Origin: Rhabdornis inornatus
Taxonomy: Eukaryota > Chordata > Aves > Passeriformes > Rhabdornithidae
NCBI GenBank assembly: GCA_013397075.1
Contig: VWZS01010872.1
Span: 360,644-424,643 of the forward strand
Length of the DNA: 64,000 nt
Direction: 5' to 3'
Both the position numbers and the translations under genes were made by a program. Below the pieces are notes generated by a model. That model had not been told where the DNA came from, did not search any database, and was given only the letters and a program-made list of their open reading frames with translations. How positions within the stretch are numbered: position 1 is the stretch's first letter; the number at the start of each line of letters is the position of its first letter. This document shows, in pieces, positions 63,001 through 64,000 of this stretch.

Positions 63001-64000
63001 CTGCCCCTTGCTACCGTCTTCCTCTCCTGTAAAAGGAAGGAAAAATCATTCACAGAGATGCCAGACTTTCTGCTATGAAGGGGTGTGATTTGAAGAGTAG
63101 AGAGTGGAAGGAATGATAATTTCAGCTCATGAGAGATACCAAAGTTTGAACAAGAATTTATATACTCAAAATGATTCTATGTTACAGTGTATAACCTAAC
63201 AGGATGTATTTTGTTAACTTTTGTTTAAAGCCAGGGAAAATCCTACACAGATTCGCAGGTTTGGGAAGAAAGTTGTTTATTTCTTTTTTAAAAAACCTGC
63301 TCCACCACAACCTTATCTGAGATGTTTGTTTGCTTGCTTGTCCTAATGAAAGCAATGGCTGAGTCTGTAAGAGTCAGATAACCCCAGACTCTAGATCTTC
63401 ACAATCAGATCATGCTTAGAAAAGCAAATTCTGCTCAGCATGGAAGTGAAAGGAGAACTTGAGTGCTCCTTTCTCTCTCTGACAACTCGGTGCTCGGTGA
63501 TTTGGTGTAGAACTTGGCTGAGCGATGGCAAACCCCATCTTCTGAGAAGACATCACAGCCCCTCAGCTGGACAGGCTGTCTGTGGAACCTGTTTGAATTC
63601 CTGGTAGAAGAATTATTAATTAATAATTAATAGAGGAATTAACCACCCCAGCCAATTCCTCGGTCTCACAGGTTGGGGTCATCCACAGAAGGACACACAC
63701 CCATGCTCCTGAGCAATTTCACATCTAGAACCCTGTAATTCTCTTCTTGCTTTGGCCAGCCAGTGCCTCGAGAGCTTTAGCACCATGTGAGTCTCTTGAG
63801 TAGGTATTGAAAAGTAGAACACGGAACCATGTACGCAGGTTCTTTCATGCAGGACAAAATGCCCTTTGAGTAGCAAATACTAGATAGAGAACAAAGAGGA
63901 ATATTTTACTGCTACTGCTTTGGGGACTAAACTCCATTCCTTCAGGTGACTCGGAAGATCATCCGGCGATACGTCACTCCAGATGGCACGGAAAAAGAGG
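1..64000 (+). CDS. ANK2: ANK2 (ankyrin-B) gene, partial at both ends; 29 confident exons
   Basis: Ankyrin-B is a cytoplasmic adaptor that ties membrane proteins (ion channels, exchangers, L1-family adhesion molecules, by family knowledge) to the beta-spectrin/actin skeleton. The window encodes, in order, ANK repeats 20-24, a linker, the ZU5N-ZU5C-UPA spectrin-binding module, a giant disordered insert, a death domain and a regulatory tail. All 29 confident exons carry GT-AG borders and matching phases; joined, they give about 9,328 coding bases with no stop. The start codon, repeats 1-19 and the stop codon lie outside. ANK2 is preferred over ANK3 and ANK1 because the linker has [14 protein letters not shown], the giant exon opens with [13 protein letters not shown], and the tail has [12 protein letters not shown]. 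The exon structure is intact, so I see no sign of a pseudogene. Alternative splicing is expected for the giant exon and several short cassettes, described separately. Confidence 0.97.
94..1080 (+). other. ANK2: ANK2 intron after repeat 20
   Basis: GT (94) to AG (1079-1080) intron with a T/C-rich run before the acceptor. The open frames inside (for example 537-881) have no splice context and no recognisable protein. Nothing else seen. Confidence 0.9.
1081..1179 (+). CDS. ANK2: ANK2 exon: ANK repeat 21
   Basis: Exactly 99 nt, phase 0 on both sides, one 33-residue ANK repeat beginning [20 protein letters not shown]. The variant helix TSLHLAAQ in place of TPLHLA is the ankyrin-B form of this repeat, as I recall the family. 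Acceptor CCATCTCCAG, donor GTAAAT. Only a 107-nt intron separates it from the next exon. Confidence 0.96.
1287..1385 (+). CDS. ANK2: ANK2 exon: ANK repeat 22
   Basis: 99 nt, phase 0/0, beginning [20 protein letters not shown] and ending [19 protein letters not shown] is the ankyrin-B variant; ankyrin-G has a TPLHVGCHYGN-like form. Acceptor CTCCTGTAG, donor GTAAAG. Confidence 0.96.
1386..3958 (+). other. ANK2: ANK2 intron between repeats 22 and 23
   Basis: A 2.57-kb GT-AG intron with moderate A/T content. I saw no exon-like segment, repeat array or RNA gene. Open frames such as 2011-2367 lack protein similarity and splice borders. Confidence 0.88.
3959..4057 (+). CDS. ANK2: ANK2 exon: ANK repeat 23
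   Basis: 99 nt, phase 0/0. Encodes [20 protein letters not shown] followed by [13 protein letters not shown]. The [17 protein letters not shown] block is near-invariant in vertebrate ankyrins. Acceptor GATAACAG, strong donor GTAAGT. An opposite-strand open frame across this exon (3842-4228) is only a shadow. Confidence 0.96.
4058..6186 (+). other. ANK2: ANK2 intron between repeats 23 and 24
   Basis: A 2.13-kb intron. The last 60 bases are strongly pyrimidine-rich (TCCCTCTCTCTC type, 6141-6183), which marks the acceptor at 6185-6186. No other feature was recognised. Confidence 0.88.
6187..6285 (+). CDS. ANK2: ANK2 exon: ANK repeat 24 and capping helix
   Basis: 99 nt, phase 0/0. Begins [20 protein letters not shown], then [13 protein letters not shown]. 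This is the terminal ANK repeat of ankyrins, with degenerate helix 1 ([11 protein letters not shown]) and the threonine-rich start of the linker. Donor GTGAGT. Mammalian ankyrin-B has lysine in IAKRLGY, as I recall; here it is arginine. Confidence 0.96.
6286..11215 (+). other. ANK2: ANK2 intron, 4.9 kb
   Basis: GT-AG intron separating the ANK repeats from the linker. It contains a short T run near 7180 and ordinary A/T-rich sequence. No further coding or structural element was supported. Confidence 0.87.
11216..11288 (+). CDS. ANK2: ANK2 exon: start of linker after ANK repeats
   Basis: 73 nt, phase 0 in and phase 1 out. Encodes [20 protein letters not shown] and SDEE, with the last glycine split across the junction. 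The VTEKHKxNVPETM block is a conserved ankyrin signature just after the solenoid. Acceptor CTTTGCAG, donor GTGAGT. The acidic SDEE end is where ankyrin-G carries an alternative cassette, by recollection. Confidence 0.95.
12668..12748 (+). CDS. ANK2: Candidate ANK2 cassette exon (81 nt, speculative)
   Basis: Segment bounded by TTGTACAG and GTAAGA. It is 81 nt long and phase 1 on both sides, exactly fitting between the exon ending at 11288 and the one starting at 18113. It is open in that frame and reads [20 protein letters not shown] followed by AVSRSSW. Its acidic FSDGE motif resembles the LSDGE motif of the ankyrin-G cassette at the same position (from memory). The upstream pyrimidine tract is modest. 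It could be a chance open segment. Confidence 0.35.
13251..13309. repeat. AT-rich low-complexity tract
   Basis: Irregular TATAT/TTTAT repeats over about 60 bases inside an intron. Simple sequence; no function inferred. Confidence 0.7.
15418..15475. repeat. Two adjacent perfect hairpins (intronic inverted repeats)
   Basis: The first stem pairs 15418-15428 (TTAATTTCCTT) with 15432-15442, loop of 3. The second pairs 15446-15458 (TTAAGGAATTAGG) with 15463-15475, loop AAAA. Both stems are perfect, 11 and 13 bp, and share the AAGGAA(A)TTA core, so they are related copies in tandem. Confidence 0.8.
18113..18257 (+). CDS. ANK2: ANK2 exon: linker, [11 protein letters not shown] segment
   Basis: 145 nt, phase 1 in and phase 2 out. 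Encodes [20 protein letters not shown], then [20 protein letters not shown] and SLEGGRSD. This is the ankyrin-B-type linker; ankyrin-G has a diverged EDAMTGDTDKYL version. Acidic and serine-rich, probably disordered. Donor GTATTT is weak, which fits regulated splicing next to the microexon at 19890. Confidence 0.95.
19890..19901 (+). CDS. ANK2: Probable 12-nt ANK2 neural-type microexon
   Basis: CATCATGCCCAG lies between CTTTCATTAG and a strong GTAGGT donor. It is preceded by a long T/C-rich tract (about 19838-19889) with a TGC 10 bases before the exon, the arrangement known for SRRM4-controlled neural microexons. Spliced between 18257 and 22547 it keeps frame (phase 2/2). It inserts four residues, changing ...RSD-S-LRSF to ...RSD-SIMPS-LRSF. 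Exon use is inferred, not shown. Confidence 0.7.
20691..20751. repeat. AT-rich simple repeat
   Basis: Runs of ATATAT, ACTATA and CTATACTATA over about 60 bases inside the intron; partly self-complementary. Microsatellite-like, no function inferred. Confidence 0.7.
22547..22649 (+). CDS. ANK2: ANK2 exon: linker, [20 protein letters not shown]
   Basis: 103 nt, phase 2 in and phase 0 out. Encodes [20 protein letters not shown] and then [24 protein letters not shown] is shared by ankyrin-B and -G; the rest is B-type. Acceptor CTCCCAG, donor GTGAGC. It is G/C-rich (many GCC, CTG, CGC codons) compared with neighbouring exons. Confidence 0.96.
22650..23268 (+). other. ANK2: ANK2 intron with an 18-A run
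   Basis: A 619-nt intron. An uninterrupted run of 18 A lies at 23004-23021, with no target-site duplication or element body that I recognise next to it. Nothing else seen. Confidence 0.88.
23004..23021. repeat. Poly-A homopolymer
   Basis: Eighteen consecutive A residues in an intron. It could be a retroposition relic or simple slippage; no flanking element was recognised. Confidence 0.8.
23269..23372 (+). CDS. ANK2: ANK2 exon: linker ending [10 protein letters not shown]
   Basis: 104 nt, phase 0 in and phase 2 out. Encodes [20 protein letters not shown] and [15 protein letters not shown]. The [13 protein letters not shown] and LDNVxLxSSPIHSG blocks mark the end of the linker before the ZU5 module. 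Acceptor TTCCCAAG, donor GTGAGT. The glycine codon is completed by whichever exon follows (33318 or the cassette at 27389). Mammals have SWGTEN where this has SLGPEI, as I recall. Confidence 0.95.
23373..33317 (+). other. ANK2: ANK2 intron, 9.9 kb, containing a cassette exon
   Basis: The largest intron here. A 36-nt cassette lies at 27389-27424. Several T/C-rich tracts followed by AG (24153, 29967, 30756, 31851) were tested as acceptors, but the phase-2 frame meets a stop at once. No RNA gene or mobile element was recognised. The nearly CG-free sequence contrasts with the next exon. Confidence 0.86.
27389..27424 (+). CDS. ANK2: ANK2 cassette exon, [12 protein letters not shown]
   Basis: 36 nt between TCTATTGCAG and GTGAAC, after a strong pyrimidine tract (TCTTTTTCCCCCCCC and following). 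Phase 2/2, so inclusion inserts 12 residues between SSPIHSG and [12 protein letters not shown], reading [19 protein letters not shown] recall mammalian ANK2 and ANK3 isoforms with a SPCLxxDNSS insert at this spot, which supports a real alternative exon. It lengthens the linker immediately before ZU5N. Confidence 0.78.
33318..33542 (+). CDS. ANK2: ANK2 exon: N-terminal ZU5 domain, spectrin-binding DAR motif
   Basis: 225 nt, phase 2/2. Begins [20 protein letters not shown] and runs through [20 protein letters not shown] to [15 protein letters not shown]. This is the start of ZU5N, the domain that binds beta-spectrin repeats. The DAR triplet in MVDARGG is known from mutagenesis in ankyrin-B/G as needed for spectrin binding. 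Acceptor TTTTGCAG, donor GTAAGG. The exon is exceptionally G/C- and CpG-rich, unlike its flanks. Confidence 0.97.
33543..34914 (+). other. ANK2: ANK2 intron within ZU5N
   Basis: A 1.37-kb GT-AG intron. No coding or repeat feature recognised; open frames on both strands here are short and unsupported. Confidence 0.88.
34915..35013 (+). CDS. ANK2: ANK2 cassette exon [15 protein letters not shown], duplicate of preceding exon end
   Basis: 99 nt, phase 2/2, so skipping keeps frame. Encodes [20 protein letters not shown] and [13 protein letters not shown]. Acceptor TACTCAG, donor GTAGGA. The segment [20 protein letters not shown] and its FLG end align with [20 protein letters not shown] and its FLG end of the exon before, so this is an ancient partial exon duplication. 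I recall the same cassette in vertebrate ANK2 and ANK3. It lengthens a loop region in ZU5N. Confidence 0.93.
35014..36212 (+). other. ANK2: ANK2 intron with TG/TA microsatellite
   Basis: A 1.2-kb GT-AG intron with a compound (TG)n(TA)n microsatellite at 35556-35582. Acceptor is TGTGCCAG. No other feature. Confidence 0.88.
35556..35582. repeat. Compound (TG)n(TA)n microsatellite
   Basis: About six TG units followed directly by about seven TA units. Likely polymorphic; no role inferred. Confidence 0.85.
36213..36367 (+). CDS. ANK2: ANK2 exon: ZU5[20 protein letters not shown]
   Basis: 155 nt, phase 2 in and phase 1 out. Begins [20 protein letters not shown], then [20 protein letters not shown] and [21 protein letters not shown] and LRSENG.WKEH are invariant ZU5 features in ankyrins. 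The [16 protein letters not shown] end is B-type. Acceptor GTGCCAG, donor GTATCC. The reading frame continues into the intron on the + strand but without splice support. Confidence 0.97.
36368..37160 (+). other. ANK2: ANK2 intron, 0.8 kb
   Basis: GT-AG intron with a T run near 36721-36734 and a pyrimidine-rich 3' end. Open frames on both strands (36124-36775) mostly shadow the preceding exon. Confidence 0.88.
37161..37372 (+). CDS. ANK2: ANK2 exon: ZU5N end and ZU5C start
   Basis: 212 nt, phase 1 in and phase 0 out. Encodes [20 protein letters not shown], then [20 protein letters not shown] and [20 protein letters not shown] up to [12 protein letters not shown](I/V)CRIIT.DFP and IGPEGG are ankyrin signatures; GPEGG begins the second ZU5 fold. 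Acceptor GGCCCCCAG, donor GTACAG. Confidence 0.97.
37373..38196 (+). other. ANK2: ANK2 intron, 0.8 kb
   Basis: GT-AG intron. The acceptor at 38195-38196 (TTTGGAAAG) is purine-rich next to the AG, but a pyrimidine run ACTTCCTGTTGCTTT precedes it. No other feature. Confidence 0.87.
38197..38401 (+). CDS. ANK2: ANK2 exon: ZU5C domain
   Basis: 205 nt, phase 0 in and phase 1 out. Encodes [20 protein letters not shown], then [20 protein letters not shown] and [20 protein letters not shown] to LRLLCSIT. [16 protein letters not shown] is an invariant ankyrin block in ZU5C. Donor GTAAGA. Confidence 0.97.
38402..39067 (+). other. ANK2: ANK2 intron, 0.67 kb
   Basis: GT-AG intron with acceptor ATCATTTCAG. 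Nothing else recognised. Confidence 0.88.
39068..39164 (+). CDS. ANK2: ANK2 exon: ZU5C-UPA junction, [19 protein letters not shown]
   Basis: 97 nt, phase 1 in and phase 2 out. Encodes [20 protein letters not shown] and [20 protein letters not shown] and [13 protein letters not shown] are hallmark residues of the ZU5C/UPA border in ankyrins. Donor GTAGGT. Confidence 0.97.
39165..41401 (+). other. ANK2: ANK2 intron, 2.2 kb
   Basis: GT-AG intron with acceptor TTTTGCAG. No repeat, RNA or coding feature supported. Confidence 0.87.
41402..41630 (+). CDS. ANK2: ANK2 exon: UPA domain core
   Basis: 229 nt, phase 2 in and phase 0 out. Begins [20 protein letters not shown], then [20 protein letters not shown] and [20 protein letters not shown] to [21 protein letters not shown] and [15 protein letters not shown] are invariant in ankyrin UPA domains, which pack against ZU5N/ZU5C to form the ZZU supramodule. 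Donor GTACTG. Confidence 0.97.
41631..42935 (+). other. ANK2: ANK2 intron, 1.3 kb
   Basis: GT-AG intron; acceptor CCAACAG after a TTTTTTTCCTTTCC tract. No further feature. Confidence 0.88.
42936..43061 (+). CDS. ANK2: ANK2 exon: UPA domain, [19 protein letters not shown]
   Basis: 126 nt, phase 0/0. Encodes [20 protein letters not shown], then [20 protein letters not shown] and [17 protein letters not shown] is conserved between ankyrin-B and -G. Donor GTAATG. Confidence 0.97.
43062..43849 (+). other. ANK2: ANK2 intron, 0.79 kb
   Basis: GT-AG intron with acceptor CTGTGCCAG. Open frames at 43593-43860 overlap the intron and exon start but are not in the coding phase. Confidence 0.88.
43850..43972 (+). 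CDS. ANK2: ANK2 exon: end of UPA domain
   Basis: 123 nt, phase 0/0. Encodes [20 protein letters not shown], then [20 protein letters not shown] and K. VRD.[13 protein letters not shown] and CNLNITLP close the ZZU module in ankyrins. Donor GTACTG. Confidence 0.97.
43973..44760 (+). other. ANK2: ANK2 intron, 0.79 kb
   Basis: GT-AG intron. The pyrimidine tract (TTTCCCCTTTCTCTTTTT) is set back about 25 bases from the unusual acceptor GACCAAAAG. Nothing else seen. Confidence 0.86.
44761..44790 (+). CDS. ANK2: ANK2 mini-exon [10 protein letters not shown]
   Basis: 30 nt, phase 0/0, encoding the acidic decapeptide [10 protein letters not shown]; mammals have a similar ESESDQEQEE-type segment. Acceptor is weak (CAAAAG), donor GTAAAG. 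Position between the UPA exon and the mini-exon at 46744 matches the family. Skipping would keep frame. Confidence 0.9.
44791..46743 (+). other. ANK2: ANK2 intron, 1.95 kb
   Basis: GT-AG intron with acceptor TTCTTCTTCCAG. No exon resembling the ankyrin-G serine-rich insert was found here. Nothing else supported. Confidence 0.87.
46744..46765 (+). CDS. ANK2: ANK2 mini-exon VDMTSEK before the giant exon
   Basis: 22 nt, phase 0 in and phase 1 out, encoding VDMTSEK plus the first base of the next codon. With the giant exon the split codon is AAT (N) and reads SEKN-DETEST. With giant-exon skipping it is also AAT and reads SEKN-QQDDQER. Donor GTAAGA. It is the branch point between 220-kDa-type and 440-kDa-type ankyrin-B. 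Confidence 0.93.
46766..49265 (+). other. ANK2: ANK2 intron before the giant exon, 2.5 kb
   Basis: GT-AG intron. A candidate 78-nt cassette (48532-48609) lies inside. From 48929 to 49265 the giant-exon frame stays open through the intron, including a hydrophobic [13 protein letters not shown] stretch. This is T-rich intron sequence by composition, and the acceptor at 49264-49265 marks the true exon start. Confidence 0.87.
48532..48609 (+). CDS. ANK2: Candidate ANK2 cassette exon (78 nt, speculative)
   Basis: Bounded by a very strong acceptor (TTCTCTGTCTTCTCTTTTCTCAG) and a moderate GTGTGA donor. It is 78 nt, phase 1/1, and open only in the phase required here, reading [20 protein letters not shown] and LFHCV after a split codon. 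The protein is unlike its acidic neighbours and I recall no equivalent in mammals, so this may be a decoy acceptor. Confidence 0.25.
49266..55016 (+). CDS. ANK2: ANK2 giant exon: 440-kDa ankyrin-B insert (about 1,917 residues)
   Basis: 5,751 nt, phase 1/1, no stop. It encodes the long, acidic, Ser/Thr/Pro-rich, mostly disordered insert of giant ankyrin-B, which in mammals acts in axons and axon branching and contacts microtubules. The start is set by CATCAAAG and the split codon (N-DETEST); the end by donor GTATTT at 55017. Blocks I recognise as shared with other ankyrins: [14 protein letters not shown] (about 49361-49402), [19 protein letters not shown] (49481-49537), [19 protein letters not shown] (50128-50184), [20 protein letters not shown] (50330-50390), [20 protein letters not shown] (51897-51955), [16 protein letters not shown] through SGAIDMTKR (53510-53643), and a predicted helix near the end, [20 protein letters not shown] (about 54740-54797). 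Human has about 2,085 residues; the deficit is largely a 12-residue repeat array present here once. Five SxIP/SxLP motifs occur. Confidence 0.97.
50291..50326 (+). other. ANK2: Single 12-residue unit [12 protein letters not shown]
   Basis: Thirty-six bases encode [12 protein letters not shown] once, directly before [14 protein letters not shown]. In mammalian ankyrin-B I recall about 15 imperfect copies of this unit ([12 protein letters not shown] type). No second clear copy is present here. Confidence 0.85.
55017..56401 (+). other. ANK2: ANK2 intron after the giant exon
   Basis: GT-AG intron of 1.4 kb. Read-through of the donor would add 14 codons ([14 protein letters not shown]) before TGA at 55058-55060. 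I saw no strong polyadenylation context linked to that stop. Nothing else recognised. Confidence 0.87.
56402..56476 (+). CDS. ANK2: ANK2 exon: start of death domain
   Basis: 75 nt, phase 1/1. Encodes [20 protein letters not shown] and GFSWT. The [14 protein letters not shown] motif is helix 1 of the ankyrin death domain. Acceptor TTGACCTTTAG, donor GTAAAG. The split first codon works with either the giant exon (GAT) or the mini-exon at 46744 (AAT). Confidence 0.96.
56477..56863 (+). other. ANK2: ANK2 intron, 387 nt
   Basis: Short GT-AG intron with acceptor TTTCTTTTTCAG. No other content recognised. Confidence 0.9.
56864..56995 (+). CDS. ANK2: ANK2 exon: death domain core
   Basis: 132 nt, phase 1/1. 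Encodes [20 protein letters not shown], then [20 protein letters not shown] and KHAT. ELAREL.F, I.QIR.ENPNSL.xQS and LL..W..RDGK are death-domain residues conserved in all ankyrins. Donor GTTTGT is weak. Confidence 0.97.
56996..57371 (+). other. ANK2: ANK2 intron, 376 nt
   Basis: GT-AG intron; acceptor CAATGGCACAG. Nothing else seen. Confidence 0.9.
57372..57518 (+). CDS. ANK2: ANK2 exon: end of death domain and start of tail
   Basis: 147 nt, phase 1/1. Encodes [20 protein letters not shown] closing the death domain, then [20 protein letters not shown] and [20 protein letters not shown] is the last helix of the fold. The second half is G/C-rich and differs from mammals, where I recall ETNTEPLQERISHSYAEIEQ, so the flank evolves faster than the core. 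Confidence 0.95.
57519..58690 (+). other. ANK2: ANK2 intron, 1.2 kb
   Basis: GT-AG intron with acceptor CTTCACAAG. Open frames at 57632-57826 and 58472-58660 lack support. Confidence 0.88.
58691..58970 (+). CDS. ANK2: ANK2 exon: C-terminal regulatory tail
   Basis: 280 nt, phase 1 in and phase 2 out. Encodes [20 protein letters not shown], then [20 protein letters not shown] after a short variable stretch, and a [20 protein letters not shown] segment ending QQEYF. The match to ankyrin-B (GFSVLQEEL, VSEEDISVGYSxFQD, HKEQVxxxFSGKxQD) is clear. The tail of ankyrin-B/G is reported to hold a disordered autoinhibitory segment for the ANK repeats; I cannot place it exactly. Donor GTAAGT. Confidence 0.94.
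58971..60671 (+). other. ANK2: ANK2 intron, 1.7 kb, with an open-frame segment
   Basis: GT-AG intron. A good acceptor (TTTCTCCACAG, ending 59597) opens an 86-codon frame that continues the upstream phase to a TAG at 59854-59856. No downstream donor keeps frame with the exon at 60672, so it could only be an alternative terminal exon. Otherwise nothing. Confidence 0.8.
60672..60945 (+). CDS. ANK2: ANK2 exon: tail, FVTAPGTEK to LVIVEST
   Basis: 274 nt, phase 2 in and phase 0 out. Encodes [20 protein letters not shown] near its start, [20 protein letters not shown] in the middle, and [20 protein letters not shown] near the end. Mammalian landmarks VTTPGTE, GSPIIQEPEEP and SLVIVES align in order, with a shorter variable spacer here. 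Acidic and disordered. Donor GTAAAT. Confidence 0.93.
60946..62402 (+). other. ANK2: ANK2 intron, 1.46 kb
   Basis: GT-AG intron with a purine-rich central part (about 61240-61720) and acceptor CTTCCCCTAG. An open frame at 61753-62064 has no similarity or splice context. Confidence 0.87.
62403..62495 (+). CDS. ANK2: ANK2 tail cassette exon [10 protein letters not shown]...VIRRRVIIQ
   Basis: 93 nt, phase 0/0, so it can be skipped in frame. Encodes [20 protein letters not shown] and [11 protein letters not shown]: an acidic half followed by a basic beta-like half. It matches the ELTEELGELEASSDEEA... RVVRRRVIIQ segment of mammalian ankyrin-B. Related basic motifs in ankyrin tails bind obscurin. 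Donor GTACCG. In mammals tail exons of this type are used in muscle isoforms. Confidence 0.93.
62496..62904 (+). other. ANK2: ANK2 intron, 409 nt
   Basis: GT-AG intron; acceptor GTCATACAG. Nothing else recognised. Confidence 0.9.
62905..62988 (+). CDS. ANK2: ANK2 exon: tail, [21 protein letters not shown]
   Basis: 84 nt, phase 0/0. Encodes [20 protein letters not shown] and HGHTVVKK. The VTEEQxTDExGxxVxKK pattern is shared with the C terminus of ankyrin-1 (small ankyrin-1), where this region binds obscurin. Donor GTATTG. Confidence 0.95.
62989..63945 (+). other. ANK2: ANK2 intron, 0.96 kb
   Basis: GT-AG intron with acceptor CCTTCAG. It holds an 18-bp perfect AT palindrome at 63611-63628. 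No other feature. Confidence 0.88.
63611..63628. repeat. 18-bp perfect AT palindrome
   Basis: AATTATTAATTAATAATT reads the same on both strands. It contains ATTA/TAAT cores like homeodomain sites, but such palindromes also arise by chance in AT-rich introns. Confidence 0.8.
63946..64000 (+). CDS. ANK2: ANK2 exon: tail, [18 protein letters not shown] (3' end outside window)
   Basis: 55 nt visible, phase 0 in. Encodes [18 protein letters not shown] and continues past the window. The [12 protein letters not shown] string across the junction corresponds to KKIIRKVVRQI of small ankyrin-1, part of its obscurin-binding region. In mammals the protein ends a few dozen residues further on. Confidence 0.95.
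   Translation, partial: MTRKIIRRYVTPDGTEKE

Noticed and set aside
1..64000. Assignment to ANK3 (ankyrin-G)
   Set aside because: ANK3-specific linker (EDAMTGDTDKYL type), serine-rich insert after UPA and its different tail are absent; B-type versions are present at each place.

Overview
The window is one vertebrate gene on the + strand: the middle and 3' part of ANK2 (ankyrin-B). It runs from ANK repeat 20 of the membrane-binding domain into the second-to-last or last part of the C-terminal tail. The gene enters before base 1 and leaves after base 64000. I assign it to ANK2 rather than ANK1 or ANK3 from paralogue-diagnostic segments: the ANK repeats, the linker with [15 protein letters not shown], the ZU5/UPA core, the start and end of the giant exon, and the tail pattern [17 protein letters not shown]. 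The organism is most likely a bird (or another sauropsid). The protein core is very close to mammalian ankyrin-B, introns are compact (29 confident exons in 64 kb), and I see no Alu, L1 or other obvious interspersed repeats. No second gene, RNA gene, prokaryotic feature or intact mobile element is visible.

Layout. Bases 1-6285 hold five exons for ANK repeats 20-24, each a 33-residue unit. Bases 11216-23372 hold the linker exons between the ANK repeats and the spectrin-binding module. Bases 33318-43972 encode the ZU5N-ZU5C-UPA module (nine exons). Two mini-exons (44761 and 46744) lead into a 5.75-kb giant exon (49266-55016) that defines the 440-kDa neuronal/axonal ankyrin-B. Exons at 56402-57518 encode the death domain and its C-terminal flank. 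Exons at 58691-64000 encode the regulatory tail, ending in basic motifs related to the obscurin-binding tail of small ankyrin-1.

All confident exons have GT-AG borders and compatible phases, giving one open frame of about 3,109 codons. The giant exon is phase 1 on both sides, so skipping it gives the 220-kDa-type protein in frame. Beyond the constitutive exons I find several frame-preserving alternative exons: a 12-nt microexon (19890-19901) with neural-microexon hallmarks, a 36-nt cassette (27389-27424), a 99-nt cassette (34915-35013) that duplicates the end of the exon before it, and a 93-nt tail cassette (62403-62495). Two more speculative cassettes lie at 12668-12748 and 48532-48609.

The most notable differences and patterns are three. 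The giant exon has a single copy of the 12-residue unit that I recall as a long tandem array in mammals. Five SxIP/SxLP motifs occur in the giant exon. One ZU5 exon is unusually CpG-rich. Comparisons with mammalian ankyrins are from memory; no search was run.
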